From positions 1-64,000 of the forward strand of contig JADZCN010000120.1 in assembly GCA_020851565.1 (NCBI GenBank): a stretch of DNA of 64,000 nt. Reading direction: 5' to 3'. Source of the stretch: Acidobacteriota bacterium (GTDB taxonomy: Bacteria > Acidobacteriota > Vicinamibacteria > Vicinamibacterales > UBA2999). This document shows positions 1 to 9,188 of the stretch, piece after piece. Each line of letters begins with the position of its first letter. Within the stretch, counting starts at the first letter, position 1. The notes below the pieces were generated by a model that made no database searches, had not been told where the DNA came from, and worked only from the letters and a program-made list of their open reading frames with translations. The translations under genes and the position numbers were made by a program.

Positions 1-2
1 AG

Positions 3-2267
3 GAGTTCCAGGTGGGCGGTGCCGGCAGCGGCGCCGACAGCTTCGGCGGCGGCACGAACATGTCCATCAGCGTGAAGTCGGGCGGCGACCGCTTCACGGG
101 CAGCTGGTACAGCGACTGGGAGGGTGATGCCACCATCAGCGACAACGTGCCGGACGCCTTCACGGTGGCCAACCAGCGCGACGACGATGGCTACTTCGTG
201 AGCCGGGCACTCACGCGCGGCAACCCCATCGACCGACAGTACGACATCAACGCGAACATCGGCGGCCCGCTCTGGAAGCAGAAGGCGTGGTTCTTCTACA
301 GCTACCGCCTGAACGACCAGTACAAGTACACGCTGGGCATCGACGAGCTCGCCCGCTCGAAGCTGTCCAATAAGTACACCTTCAAGGGCACCTTCCAGAT
401 CGGGCGGAACAACCAGGTCATCGGCTTCCTGAACAAGCGCGAGAAGCTGCAGGAGCTGCGCGACCTCGGCCCGCTGGTCCCGGTGTCGGCGGCGCGCTAC
501 CAGTCATCACGCAACTACCCGTGGAAGTGGCAGTGGACCAGCGTCCTCGGCAGCCGGGCCTTCCTCGATGTGATGTACGCGAACTGGTACAACTTCTTCC
601 CGCTGGAGCCGACGGATCAGTACGGCTTCGCCAGCAATGTCGAGCCGGGCCGCATCGACACGGGTTCGAATCAGCGCACGGGCTATCACGATTCCTACCA
701 GGACCAGAAGCGCTTCAAGCCGCAGGTGTACGTCTCGCTGGCGTACTTCAAGGACGGCTGGGCGGGTTCGCACGACTTCAAGGTCGGCTACGACTGGAAG
801 CGCGACCGCCGCTTCTTCACCAAGCCGCAGCCCGGCAACATCTTCTACCGCGACCTCAACGGCGCCGTGAACGAGCTGGAGCTCTACAACTCGCCCACCA
901 CCTCGCAGAACGACGTGGTCTACAACGCGGGCCACATCAGCGACACGTGGAAGCTGACCAATCGGCTGACGCTGAACCTCGGCATCCGCTTCGAGCGCTA
1001 CGTGGACGAGTTCCCGGAGCTGTCGGTGACACCGGGTGGACACGCGGCCCTGGCCAACTGGCCGGTGGGCCTCAACCCGACGGAGCGCGCGCGCTACCTG
1101 GCGCTCATCGCGCCGCGCACCGTGCAAGGCCGCGAGGTGGCCAACACGTTCAACATCTCCCCCCGCGCCGGCTTCGCGTACGACCTCACCGGCGACAACA
1201 AGACGGTCGTCAAGGCCTACTACGGCCGCTTCTACTTCAACTCGGCCGACACGCTGGCCGACCGCGAGAACCCGGTGGGCGACGCGCGGTTGCGCTACCA
1301 GTTCCGCGACCTCAACGGCAACCGGCTGCTCGACGGGCCGGAGGAGCTCGGCCTGTTCCGGCAGGCGCTGGGCAACGCCGGCGCCGTGGAGGTGGACGAC
1401 AACATCAAGCGGCCGTACTCGCAGGAAATCTCGGGTCACCTCGAGCGCGAGATCGTCGAGGGCCTGTCGGGCCGCGTCTCCTACGTCTACAAGAACGTGC
1501 GCAACGAGTGGGTGGAGATCGACCCGAACCGCGCGCCCACTTTTACCGTCCCGTTCTCGTTCGTGGACATCGGCGCCGACGGCGTGCGCGGCACCGGTGA
1601 CGACCAGACGCTCAGCCTGCTGGACCGTCCCGCGGGCGTCGCGCAGAGCCGCTTCTTCACCAACCCGACGGACCCGGCGTACAACAGCGACTTCCAGACC
1701 ATCGAGTTCGCCGTCAACCGCCGCTTCGCCAACGGCTGGATGCTGCTCACGTCGTTCGGCTACACGTGGCTCGACCAGTTCCATGCCACGACGACCAACA
1801 CCGGCGCGCTCGACGCGCTGGCCCAGGGCAAGGCCTACAACTGGCGCGAGAACCAGCGCCTCTACGGCGACGAGGGCCGCGAGACCTCGACGCTCTGGAA
1901 CTACAAGGTCATCGGCCGCTACACCATGCCCTGGGAGATCGGCTTCTCGGGCTCCTGGAAGGTGCAGAGCGGCCGTCAGTGGGGCCGCAACACCGCCGTG
2001 GCGTTCCCGGGTGACGGCACGCAGAACATCCGGATGGAAGAGGTGACCGCGAACCGCGCGCCCACGGTATCGATCCTCGACTTCCGCGCGGACAAGAGCT
2101 TCACCTTCGGCCGCTACGGCCGACTGACCGCCATGGTGGACGTGTTCAACGCGCTCAACAACGGCACGATCGTCAACTTCGCGACGACCACCGGCACGAA
2201 CTTCAAGCGGGTCCTCGGCATCCTCGACCCGCGCATCGTCCGCTTCGGCGTGCGGTACGACTTCTAG
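3..2267 (+). CDS. TonB-dependent outer-membrane receptor, 5'-truncated by window edge
   Basis: The frame is open to the first base of the window, so the N-terminus (signal peptide, any carboxypeptidase-like domain, most of the plug) lies outside. The visible start at base 12 is only an internal GTG. The first residues read like the end of a plug domain (GGGTNMSISVKSGGDRFTG), and the rest alternates aromatic and charged strands as in a 22-strand beta-barrel, ending in the typical outer-membrane terminus VRYDF. Family knowledge: such receptors import large substrates across the outer membrane with TonB energy; in Acidobacteria they are numerous and usually of unknown ligand. A hairpin follows the stop directly. 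No partner gene is nearby to suggest the substrate. Confidence 0.9.
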   Translation, partial: EFQVGGAGSGADSFGGGTNMSISVKSGGDRFTGSWYSDWEGDATISDNVPDAFTVANQRDDDGYFVSRALTRGNPIDRQYDINANIGGPLWKQKAWFFYSYRLNDQYKYTLGIDELARSKLSNKYTFKGTFQIGRNNQVIGFLNKREKLQELRDLGPLVPVSAARYQSSRNYPWKWQWTSVLGSRAFLDVMYANWYNFFPLEPTDQYGFASNVEPGRIDTGSNQRTGYHDSYQDQKRFKPQVYVSLAYFKDGWAGSHDFKVGYDWKRDRRFFTKPQPGNIFYRDLNGAVNELELYNSPTTSQNDVVYNAGHISDTWKLTNRLTLNLGIRFERYVDEFPELSVTPGGHAALANWPVGLNPTERARYLALIAPRTVQGREVANTFNISPRAGFAYDLTGDNKTVVKAYYGRFYFNSADTLADRENPVGDARLRYQFRDLNGNRLLDGPEELGLFRQALGNAGAVEVDDNIKRPYSQEISGHLEREIVEGLSGRVSYVYKNVRNEWVEIDPNRAPTFTVPFSFVDIGADGVRGTGDDQTLSLLDRPAGVAQSRFFTNPTDPAYNSDFQTIEFAVNRRFANGWMLLTSFGYTWLDQFHATTTNTGALDALAQGKAYNWRENQRLYGDEGRETSTLWNYKVIGRYTMPWEIGFSGSWKVQSGRQWGRNTAVAFPGDGTQNIRMEEVTANRAPTVSILDFRADKSFTFGRYGRLTAMVDVFNALNNGTIVNFATTTGTNFKRVLGILDPRIVRFGVRYDF

Positions 2268-2271
2268 GGGG

Positions 2272-2303
2272 CCGGGGACGCGGGCCACGGTCCGCGTCCC
2301 CGG
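2272..2303 (+). terminator. Hairpin just after the receptor stop
   Basis: A perfect 12-bp stem (CCGGGGACGCGG with its complement) closes an 8-base loop five bases after the receptor stop codon. There is no T-tract, so it is more likely an mRNA-stabilising 3' end than the terminator itself. Confidence 0.55.
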
Positions 2304-2371
2304 TGAGCCCTTCGGGTGGGCCCTCGCTGTGCTCGGGTAGGCCGCGCCACACGCGGTAGGACACGGTTCGG

Positions 2372-2412
2372 ACACGGCCGGATCACTTCGGTGGTCCGGC
2401 CGTGTTCTTTTT
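2372..2412 (+). terminator. Intrinsic terminator with TTCG tetraloop
   Basis: A 15-bp stem (ACACGGCCGGATCAC pairing with GTGGTCCGGCCGTGT, one G-T wobble) with a TTCG loop is followed at once by TCTTTTT. This is a textbook rho-independent terminator for the receptor gene, about 100 bases past its stop. Confidence 0.9.
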
Positions 2413-2463
2413 CGGCCTGGAGCCGTCGGCCCTGCGGCCCACGGCCGCGAGGCGGCGGCCTCA

Positions 2464-2514
2464 CCGCGCGAAGCGCGGCCCACCCGGCCCTACCGCAGCG
2501 AATGCGGGGGCCCA
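2464..2514. repeat. REP-like pair of short hairpins
   Basis: Two small hairpins, CCGCGC-GAA-GCGCGG and CCGCA-GCGAA-TGCGG, are separated by CCCACC-type spacers. The same design (short GC hairpin, CCCAC/GTGGG spacer) recurs near 55.1 kb. The rest of the 310-bp gap between 2268 and 2577 holds the two hairpins annotated separately and no credible gene. Confidence 0.45.
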
Positions 2515-2577
2515 CCCGCAGCGCCCTGGTTCCCGGCTCAGCCATTCCCGTGATAAATGTAAACGCACCTGCCTGAC

Positions 2578-4527
2578 ATGGGTCGCCAGCCGTGGCTCGC
2601 CCGACTCGGCGTCGTGCTGGGCTACGCGGGAATCGCGCTCGCTTTCGCGTGGCCATTGCCGCTCCTCCTGGGGACTCACCTGACTGGGGATCCCACAGGA
2701 GATTCCGGCGTGTACGTCTGGAACCAGTGGGTCTTCCGCCACGAGCTGGCGTCGGGGCACAACCCCTTCACCACGGACCGCCTCCTCTCGCTGTCCGGAC
2801 GCGTGGACCTCTCGCAGCACAACTACACCGCCTTCCTCAACGTGCTGGCCTTTCCGCTCATTCCCCTGATCGGCGTCGTGGCCTCGTTCAACGTGGTGCT
2901 CCTCATCGCCATGGTCGTCACGGCGCTCTGCGCCTATGCGCTGGCCCGGCTCGCGTTTCCGGTCACGCGGCTCGAGGCGTTCATCGCCGGCCTGGCGTTC
3001 GCATGGTCACCCGCACTCGTGGCCCGAACGACCGGACACTACAGCCTCGTGGTCGGCGCGCCGCTGGCGGCCTTCTCCTACCTGCTGATTCGCGCGCACC
3101 GGACGCAGTCGGCCGGCATCGCCGCAATGGCCGGGCTCGCGCTGGCTTGGGCCGCATACTGCGACCCGTACTTCGCGGTCTTCTGCGTCCTGATGGCCGG
3201 GCTCTACGTCCTGGCGGAGCTCGTCCAGGTGAGCCGATGGGAGCGCGCGGGCGGCAGCCGGTGGATTCGACTGCTCGACCTCGTTCTCCTGGTGGCGGGC
3301 GTCGCCGTCTTCGTGCTCGTGCTCGGGGGCGGAGGGCGCATCGACCTCGGGATTGCGGCGGTCAGCGTCCGCGGGCTCTACACGCCGGTCCTCATCCTCA
3401 CTCTGCTCGTGCTGCTGCGAGTGGCGGTGATGTTCCGGGTGCGCCTGGTGGAGCCCGCCCGGCACCAATGGGTCTTCAGGTTTGTCCTGAGCGCCGGCCT
3501 CGCCGGCTCGGCGGCCCTGGCCCCGGTGCTTTACGGGCTTGCCAGCCGGATCGTCGATGGAAGATTCGTCAACCCGCCCATCCAGTGGCGGAGCAGCGCA
3601 CGGGGCGTCGATCTGCTCGCGTTCTTCGAGCCCAATCCCAATCACGTTGTCTCGCGGTGGCTGCTCGGCGAGGAGCGCGCCGCTGCGATGGCCTGGTCTC
3701 CGGAGTACATCGCGGCCCTCAGCCTGGTGGCCCTCGCCGTCGTGGCCTTCGCCGTGCTCGCGGCTCGATTCCGGCCGGCTCAGTACTGGCCGTGGCTCAC
3801 CATCGGCTTCATGACGCTGGCCCTCGGGCCGTTCGTCATCGTCGGTGGGCTCAACACGCACGTGCCCACACTGTGGGCCCTGCTCCGCTACGTCCCGGTC
3901 ATCAACTTCGCGCGCACGCCCACTCGCTTCGCCATCGTCGCCGCGCTGGGCCTCGCGATGCTTCTCGCCGGCGCGCTCGCCGCAATCGGGCGGAGGTGGC
4001 CCGGGCGGCGGCACGCTATCGGGTGGATGGTCTGCCTGGCCCTGGCGATGGAACTGTGCCCCGCGCCGCGCCGCTTGTTCCCCGCTACGTACTCATCGCT
4101 CAGCGACATCATCGCGGCGGACCCGCGCCCTGTCCGCGTCCTGAACCTGCCGTTTGGCGTGCGGGACGGCGTGTCGTCCGCAGGCAACTTCGCCGCGCGC
4201 TCGCAGTTCGAGCAGACGCGCCACCAGAAACCCCTCTTTGGCGGCTACCTGTCCCGCGTCTCGCGGAGGCGCCTCACGATGACGCAACGCGATTTCCCGG
4301 TGCTGGCCTCTTTGATGCGGATGAGCGAGGGGCGGCCCCCCGAACCAGGCGAGGCCGAACGCCTCCTGGCCGAGGGCCCGGGCTTCGTCGCTCAGAGCAG
4401 CCTGGGCTACGTCGTAATCGATCACGCGCAGGCTTCGCCCCAGCTCACGGCTCTCGCGATCGACGCCTTCCGCCTCGAGCTGATCGAGCGCGACGGGGTG
4501 TTCGCGTTGTATCGCCCTCGCGAGTAG
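2578..4527 (+). CDS. Polytopic membrane protein, GT-C glycosyltransferase-like
   Basis: A 649-residue protein with about a dozen hydrophobic segments over residues 10-500 and a soluble C-terminal part of about 140 residues. The first extracytoplasmic loop holds acidic residues in the context GDPTGDSGVYVWNQW, where GT-C enzymes place their catalytic aspartates; this is a resemblance, not a family assignment. It would then transfer a sugar from a lipid carrier at the outer face of the inner membrane. The ATG has no strong ribosome-binding site. It lies 34 bp upstream of the next membrane-protein gene on the same strand, so the two probably form one transcript. It could equally be a non-enzymatic YfhO-type protein. 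Confidence 0.7.
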   Translation: MGRQPWLARLGVVLGYAGIALAFAWPLPLLLGTHLTGDPTGDSGVYVWNQWVFRHELASGHNPFTTDRLLSLSGRVDLSQHNYTAFLNVLAFPLIPLIGVVASFNVVLLIAMVVTALCAYALARLAFPVTRLEAFIAGLAFAWSPALVARTTGHYSLVVGAPLAAFSYLLIRAHRTQSAGIAAMAGLALAWAAYCDPYFAVFCVLMAGLYVLAELVQVSRWERAGGSRWIRLLDLVLLVAGVAVFVLVLGGGGRIDLGIAAVSVRGLYTPVLILTLLVLLRVAVMFRVRLVEPARHQWVFRFVLSAGLAGSAALAPVLYGLASRIVDGRFVNPPIQWRSSARGVDLLAFFEPNPNHVVSRWLLGEERAAAMAWSPEYIAALSLVALAVVAFAVLAARFRPAQYWPWLTIGFMTLALGPFVIVGGLNTHVPTLWALLRYVPVINFARTPTRFAIVAALGLAMLLAGALAAIGRRWPGRRHAIGWMVCLALAMELCPAPRRLFPATYSSLSDIIAADPRPVRVLNLPFGVRDGVSSAGNFAARSQFEQTRHQKPLFGGYLSRVSRRRLTMTQRDFPVLASLMRMSEGRPPEPGEAERLLAEGPGFVAQSSLGYVVIDHAQASPQLTALAIDAFRLELIERDGVFALYRPRE

Positions 4528-4561
4528 GCGATCACCATCGGGCATGCGCTAATCTGGAGCG

Positions 4562-7500
4562 ATGGGCCGTGGTCCCTTCCTCGTGCTGTTCGCGTTGTCC
4601 GGTGCGGCGGCGCTCGTCTACGAAGTGGTCTGGACCCGGCTCCTGACCCTCCAGATTGGCCATGGCCTCGCGGCAGCCAGCACCGTGCTGGCCGCATTCA
4701 TGGGCGGGCTCGCCGTCGGCGCGGCGGCCGGCGGCCGCGTCGGCCAGCGACTGGCCCCGCCCGCGGCCCTCAAGGCCTACGCGGTGCTCGAGCTCGCCAT
4801 CGCTGCAGTGGCGATCCTGCTGCCCTTCATCCTGTCGGCCCTTCGCCCTGTGCTGGCCGCGCTCTACGACAACGGCGACGGCGGCCTGGCATTCGGTGCC
4901 GTGCGGATGGGGACGAGCCTCCTGCTCCTGTCGCTGCCTGCGGCGGCCATGGGTGCGACCTTCCCAATAGCCTCGCGCTGGATGGTGCGCGGCGCCTCGT
5001 CGGTCTCGGCGGATGCCGGCCACCTCTACGCGGCCAACACGCTCGGGGCCGCAGCCGGGGCCCTCGCGGCCGGGTTCGTGCTGCTGCCCGCGCTCGGGCT
5101 CGCCGGCGCCACCGCCGCGGGTGTCTTGCTGAACACTGCGGCGGCGGCCGGCGCGTGGTGGATAGCCTCGCGCATCGCGGTGCCAGACGCCCCTGTCCCG
5201 GTCGAACGAGCCCGGGGCCGCAAGGCGACTCGCCCCCCCGCACCAGACCGCGTCGGCCGGCCCGGCCTGGCCGCCTCGGCGCTGGGCGTGACCGGGTTTG
5301 CCTCACTCAGCCTCCAGGTCGTCTGGACTCGCCTGCTGGCCTCCATCCTCGGGCCCACGACTTACGCGTTCAGCGCCGTGGTGGCCATTTTCATCCTCGG
5401 CATTGCTGGCGGCGCCGCCATCGGGGCCCGCCTGACCCGAAACCTCCGCCAGCCAGCCCAGGCGCTCGCCATCTGCGTGATGCTCGCGGGCGGCCTGGCG
5501 CTGGCGGCAGCCACGATGGTGGACGCCACGCTGCTCTCGGTGGCGCGCCTGGTCGCCACGCCCGGCGTGACCTTCGGTGACGTGCTCCGCCAGGAGTGGA
5601 TGCTGACCGCTGCGATCCTGCTGCCCATGGCGCTGGCATTCGGGGCGGCGTTCCCCCTGGCGCTGGCTGTCGCCGCCCGGGGTGAAGACACTGTCGTGTC
5701 GGATCTGGGCTACGTCTACGCCGTCAACACGGCCGGGGCCATCGCCGGCTCGCTCCTGGCCGGGTTTGCGCTGGTCCCCCGGCTGGGCCTCCACGACACC
5801 ATCCGGCTCGTCGGCGGCCTGACCGCCGTGGCCGGCGCGGGGGTCGCGCTGCTGGCCAGGACCAGGCGGCCGCTGCTGCCGGTGGCCCTGGCCATCGTCG
5901 TCGCCGTCGGCGCCTGGCTCCTGCCGTCCTGGGACCCGCGGCTGCTGTCGAGCGGCGCCTACAAGTACGCGGCGGCCCTGCAGGGGCCGGACCTCGAGAC
6001 CGCGCTCACGGCCGGGGAACTGCGGTACTACAAGGAGGGTGCGACGGCCACGGTGGCCGTCCGACAGCTGGCGGGCACCACGTCCCTCGCGATCGACGGG
6101 AAGGTGGATGCATCCGATGCCGCCGACATGCTCACCCAGCGCATGCTCGCACACGTGCCGCTCCTGCTCCACCCCGCCCCGAAGACGGCGGCAATCCTGG
6201 GCCTGGGCAGCGGCGTCACGCTGGGGTCTGCCCTCACCCACGGGCTCGAGCGCGCCACCGTCCTCGAAATCTCGCCGGAGGTGGTGGAAGCCTCGCGGTT
6301 CTTCGACGATGACAATCACCGGGCGCTCGACGATCCGCGCACGCGGCTCATCGTCGGGGATGGGCGCACGCACCTGCTGCTGGCCGACGACCAGTACGAC
6401 GTCATCGTCTCGGAGCCGTCCAACCCCTGGATGGCGGGCATCGCCTCGCTGTTCACGCGCGAGTTCTTCGAGGTGGCGAAGTCGCGGCTGGCCCCCGGAG
6501 GCATCCTCTGCCAGTGGGCGCACACCTACGACATCAGCGACCCGGACCTGCGGTCCATCGTGGCCACCTTCATGTCGGTCTTCCCGGACGGCACGATGTG
6601 GCTCGTGGGCGAGGCGGATGTCCTGCTGGTCGGCAGCGCCGAGCCGCTCACGCCGCGTCTTCCTGGCATCCGTTCGGCGTGGCAACGTTCCGGCGTGGCC
6701 GCAGATCTCGCCTCGGTAGGCGCGCGGGACCCACTGGCGGTGTGGTCGTTCTTCGTCGCCGAGGGCCAGGCGCTGGCACGCTGGGCGGGCGATGCTCCCA
6801 TCCAGACCGACAACCGCGCACGGCTCGAGTTCTCCGGTCCCCGCAGCGTCTTTGGCGGCGCCGGCGGCGACAACGCGAAGAACCTGCGGGCACTGGCGGC
6901 CAGTCCTCGCCCGGCGGCGGTCGAGGATGCGTGGGCCGGCGCCACTGTCGAGTCGTTGCGACACCTGGGCGAGATGCTGCTGAAGGCCGACAGTTACGGC
7001 CCAGCCGTCGAGAGTTTCAGCCGCGCCGTCGAGCTCGACCCGGGGGACGCTGTCGCTCTGGACGGGTTGATCCGGGCCTCGACGCCGGCCGGCCGGAACG
7101 CGTCCACACGAGAGTTCCTGGCACGGCTCGCCGCGAACCCGGGCACCGTCGAGGCCAGGCTGGCCCTTTCTCGCCTGCTGGCGGCGGAAGGCCACTTCGA
7201 CGAGAGTGCTCGCATCCCGCTGGCGCTGCTCCAGGCCAACCCCGGCCACCTGGGAGCGCTCGAGCAACTGGCCTCGGTGTTGAGCGATGCCGGGGACGTC
7301 GAGCGCCTCGAACCGGTCGTCGCCCGGCTGCGGATCGAGTCGCCCTACTCGGCCGTCACGCGGTACTACGCGGCCACCCTGGCCTACCTGCAACAGCGGC
7401 CAGAGGTCGCGGTACGCGAGGCCGAGGCGGCGCTGGCGCTCGACCCGTCGCATGCGCGCGCGCAGAACATTCTGGGTGCCGCGCTCGCCGGCCTCGGGCA

Positions 7501-7702
7501 GCGCGACCGTGCACGGGCGGCGTTCACGGCCTCGCTCGCAGCCGATCCGCGCGATCCCGCGACGTACTCCAACCTCGCCACGCTCGAGCTCGAAAGCGGG
7601 AACACCGCCGCCGCGCAGCGCTACTTCGCCGAGGCCCTCACCATCGATCCGACAAACACCGTTGCGCGCGATGGCCTCGCCGCCGTGCTCGCGCTCCGTT
7701 GA
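4562..7702 (+). CDS. Fused MFS-like / spermidine synthase-like protein with C-terminal TPRs
   Basis: A 1046-residue three-part protein. Residues 1-460 hold two repeats of a hydrophobic module, each beginning with the similar phrase SLQVVWTRLL or LVYEVVWTRLL. Residues 530-700 are a Rossmann methyltransferase/aminopropyltransferase domain with the cofactor loop LGLGSG, the acidic VLEIS and the motif VGDGRTHLL followed by SEPSNPW. From about 780 to the end are TPR repeats (for example AVESFSRAVELDPGDAVAL). Fused MFS/spermidine-synthase proteins are common in Acidobacteria, but polyamine synthesis has not been shown for most, and no decarboxylase neighbour supports it here. The TPRs suggest a partner-binding surface. 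Confidence 0.88.
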   Translation: MGRGPFLVLFALSGAAALVYEVVWTRLLTLQIGHGLAAASTVLAAFMGGLAVGAAAGGRVGQRLAPPAALKAYAVLELAIAAVAILLPFILSALRPVLAALYDNGDGGLAFGAVRMGTSLLLLSLPAAAMGATFPIASRWMVRGASSVSADAGHLYAANTLGAAAGALAAGFVLLPALGLAGATAAGVLLNTAAAAGAWWIASRIAVPDAPVPVERARGRKATRPPAPDRVGRPGLAASALGVTGFASLSLQVVWTRLLASILGPTTYAFSAVVAIFILGIAGGAAIGARLTRNLRQPAQALAICVMLAGGLALAAATMVDATLLSVARLVATPGVTFGDVLRQEWMLTAAILLPMALAFGAAFPLALAVAARGEDTVVSDLGYVYAVNTAGAIAGSLLAGFALVPRLGLHDTIRLVGGLTAVAGAGVALLARTRRPLLPVALAIVVAVGAWLLPSWDPRLLSSGAYKYAAALQGPDLETALTAGELRYYKEGATATVAVRQLAGTTSLAIDGKVDASDAADMLTQRMLAHVPLLLHPAPKTAAILGLGSGVTLGSALTHGLERATVLEISPEVVEASRFFDDDNHRALDDPRTRLIVGDGRTHLLLADDQYDVIVSEPSNPWMAGIASLFTREFFEVAKSRLAPGGILCQWAHTYDISDPDLRSIVATFMSVFPDGTMWLVGEADVLLVGSAEPLTPRLPGIRSAWQRSGVAADLASVGARDPLAVWSFFVAEGQALARWAGDAPIQTDNRARLEFSGPRSVFGGAGGDNAKNLRALAASPRPAAVEDAWAGATVESLRHLGEMLLKADSYGPAVESFSRAVELDPGDAVALDGLIRASTPAGRNASTREFLARLAANPGTVEARLALSRLLAAEGHFDESARIPLALLQANPGHLGALEQLASVLSDAGDVERLEPVVARLRIESPYSAVTRYYAATLAYLQQRPEVAVREAEAALALDPSHARAQNILGAALAGLGQRDRARAAFTASLAADPRDPATYSNLATLELESGNTAAAQRYFAEALTIDPTNTVARDGLAAVLALR

Positions 7703-7931
7703 CCATCCAAAACGACGAAGCCCGATCCAACCTGCGGGAACGGCCGGGATCGTCGAGCCTCATGCGGGCGTCACACGCAGATGGCAGGATGTCTGCTCCG
7801 GAGACGACAACGAGATTTTTGGCCAGTCTGCGCACTGCTTTTGGACACCTCGATCTCGTCGACGTCCGGATTCAGTGTCGTCACCGTTCGGTACGAACCT
7901 TGCTTAGTGACGATGCAAGGGGGCTGAAGGT

Positions 7932-8144
7932 ATGAGCGTGGTTCGTTTGCTCGGGTTCGCCACGCTGCCGTGCGGGTGCGTCGTCGGGAAATACCGGGAC
8001 GTCGCCAGCACGCGCGAAGTGGTCTACGTGGAAGAGAAGGGCGCGGCGTGCGAAAGCCCGGCGCATCGGCGTAATCACACGGTGACGCCAGAGCGGGAAC
8101 GGTTTGCCAGCACGTTGATCTCGACGACGGCACGGGCGTCCTAG
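7932..8144 (+). CDS. Small conserved-looking protein, unknown function
   Basis: A 70-residue ORF preceded by GGGGGCTGAAGGT, a good ribosome-binding site. It contains a CGCVVGKY segment and a later cysteine (AACESPAHRRNH), which could form a small metal site. Codon use is high-GC at third positions. The overlapping minus-strand ORFs have no ribosome-binding site. The product resembles short acidobacterial hypotheticals, but I cannot assign a function. Confidence 0.55.
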   Translation: MSVVRLLGFATLPCGCVVGKYRDVASTREVVYVEEKGAACESPAHRRNHTVTPERERFASTLISTTARAS

Positions 8145-8145
8145 G

Positions 8146-8226
8146 GACTTGGGGCCTGGGACTTGGGTCTTGGGGCGAGCCCAGGAACCTGAGAACCTCG
8201 AGAACCTGAGAACCCCGCGAACCCGT
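8146..8226. repeat. Degenerate tandem-repeat array upstream of the methyltransferase
   Basis: First part: variants of the 7-mer CTTGGGG (GACTTGGGGCCTGGGACTTGGG). Second part: about five 8-9-bp units GAACCTGA or GAACCTCGA ending GAACCCCGCGAACCC. The array stops 21 bp before the methyltransferase start codon. The 16-mer GAACCTGAGAACCCCG is identical to sequence just upstream of the DUF1569 gene at 18.79 kb, in the same orientation relative to the start. Confidence 0.8.
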
Positions 8227-8247
8227 GTACTACAATCGTGGGCGCGA

Positions 8248-9144
8248 ATGCCTCATCCGCCCATCCCGTACGCCACCGTCCAACCTGGTCCCCGCGAACT
8301 TCGCTTCTACCTCGGCGACTCCCTCGAATATCTGCGCCGTTCGGCTGACGGCTCCGTCTCGGCGGTGGTCACCTCACCGCCCTACAACCTGGGCATCCGG
8401 TACCGGAGCTTCAATGATGCGGGACCGCGGGATGAGTACCTGCGCTGGACATCGGCCTGGGTGGCCGAGGTGGCGCGCGTGCTGGTGCCCGACGGGTCAC
8501 TCTTCCTGAATGTCGGCGGCAAGCCGACCGACCCCTGGACGGCGCTCGACGTGGCGCAGGCGGCTCGCCCGCACCTGCGGCTCCAGAACGTCATCCACTG
8601 GATCAAGTCCATAGCGATTGAGCGCGATCTCGCCGGCGCCCGGTCCGGCCTCGCAGACGACGTTGCGGTGGGCCACTACAAGCCCATCAACAGCAACCGC
8701 TTCCTGAACGACTGCCACGAGTTCGTCTTCCACTTCACCCCGGAGGGCCGGACGCCGCTCGAGCGACGGGCCATCGGGGTGAAGTATCAGGACCAGTCGA
8801 ACGTCGGCCGCTGGGCCGGCGCCTCGGAGGGGCTCCGCTGCAGGGGAAACACGTGGTTCATCCCCTACGACACGATCCAGAGCCGGGACCGTGAGCGGCC
8901 GCACCCGGCCACCTTCCCGGTGCGGCTGCCGGAACAGTGCCTGAAGCTGCACGGCGTCGCCCGGCTGGACATGGTGCTGGATCCCTTCCTGGGCCTGGGC
9001 AGCACCGCCGTGGCGTGCGCGCGACTGGGCGTGCCCTTCACCGGCGTCGAAATGGACGAGCACTACCTCCGCGAGGCCGTGGCCCGCGTGCGGGCCGCCT
9101 GTGCTGCCCGAAGTCCATCTGATTCATACGGTGGAGAGGCTTGA
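8248..9144 (+). CDS. Orphan DNA methyltransferase, beta class
   Basis: 298 residues from ATG 8248; the ORF-track start lies inside the repeat array and encodes repeat-derived residues. Catalytic motif IV is TSPPYNLGI near residue 38, and the cofactor motif DPFLGLGSTAVAC sits near the C-terminus. This order (catalytic motif first, FxGxG last) is that of beta-class amino methyltransferases; SPPY can serve N4-cytosine or N6-adenine methylation, so the base is undecided. No restriction endonuclease is adjacent, so it looks solitary. The LysR gene follows 44 bp downstream on the same strand. The repeats directly in its leader suggest variable expression. Confidence 0.88.
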   Translation: MPHPPIPYATVQPGPRELRFYLGDSLEYLRRSADGSVSAVVTSPPYNLGIRYRSFNDAGPRDEYLRWTSAWVAEVARVLVPDGSLFLNVGGKPTDPWTALDVAQAARPHLRLQNVIHWIKSIAIERDLAGARSGLADDVAVGHYKPINSNRFLNDCHEFVFHFTPEGRTPLERRAIGVKYQDQSNVGRWAGASEGLRCRGNTWFIPYDTIQSRDRERPHPATFPVRLPEQCLKLHGVARLDMVLDPFLGLGSTAVACARLGVPFTGVEMDEHYLREAVARVRAACAARSPSDSYGGEA

Positions 9145-9188
9145 ATCCATCTATCTCATAGATGTATCCTCGGCGGCGGAGCGCATCC

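Noticed and set aside
507-2483. 658-residue minus-strand ORF across the receptor gene
   Set aside because: It is antisense to a clear TonB-dependent receptor and has the Arg/Val/Glu-rich make-up of high-GC shadow frames; no signal peptide, ribosome-binding site or motif.
5303-7453. 716-residue minus-strand ORF across the spermidine-synthase fusion
   Set aside because: Low-complexity antisense frame with no domain; the plus-strand gene has all expected motifs.
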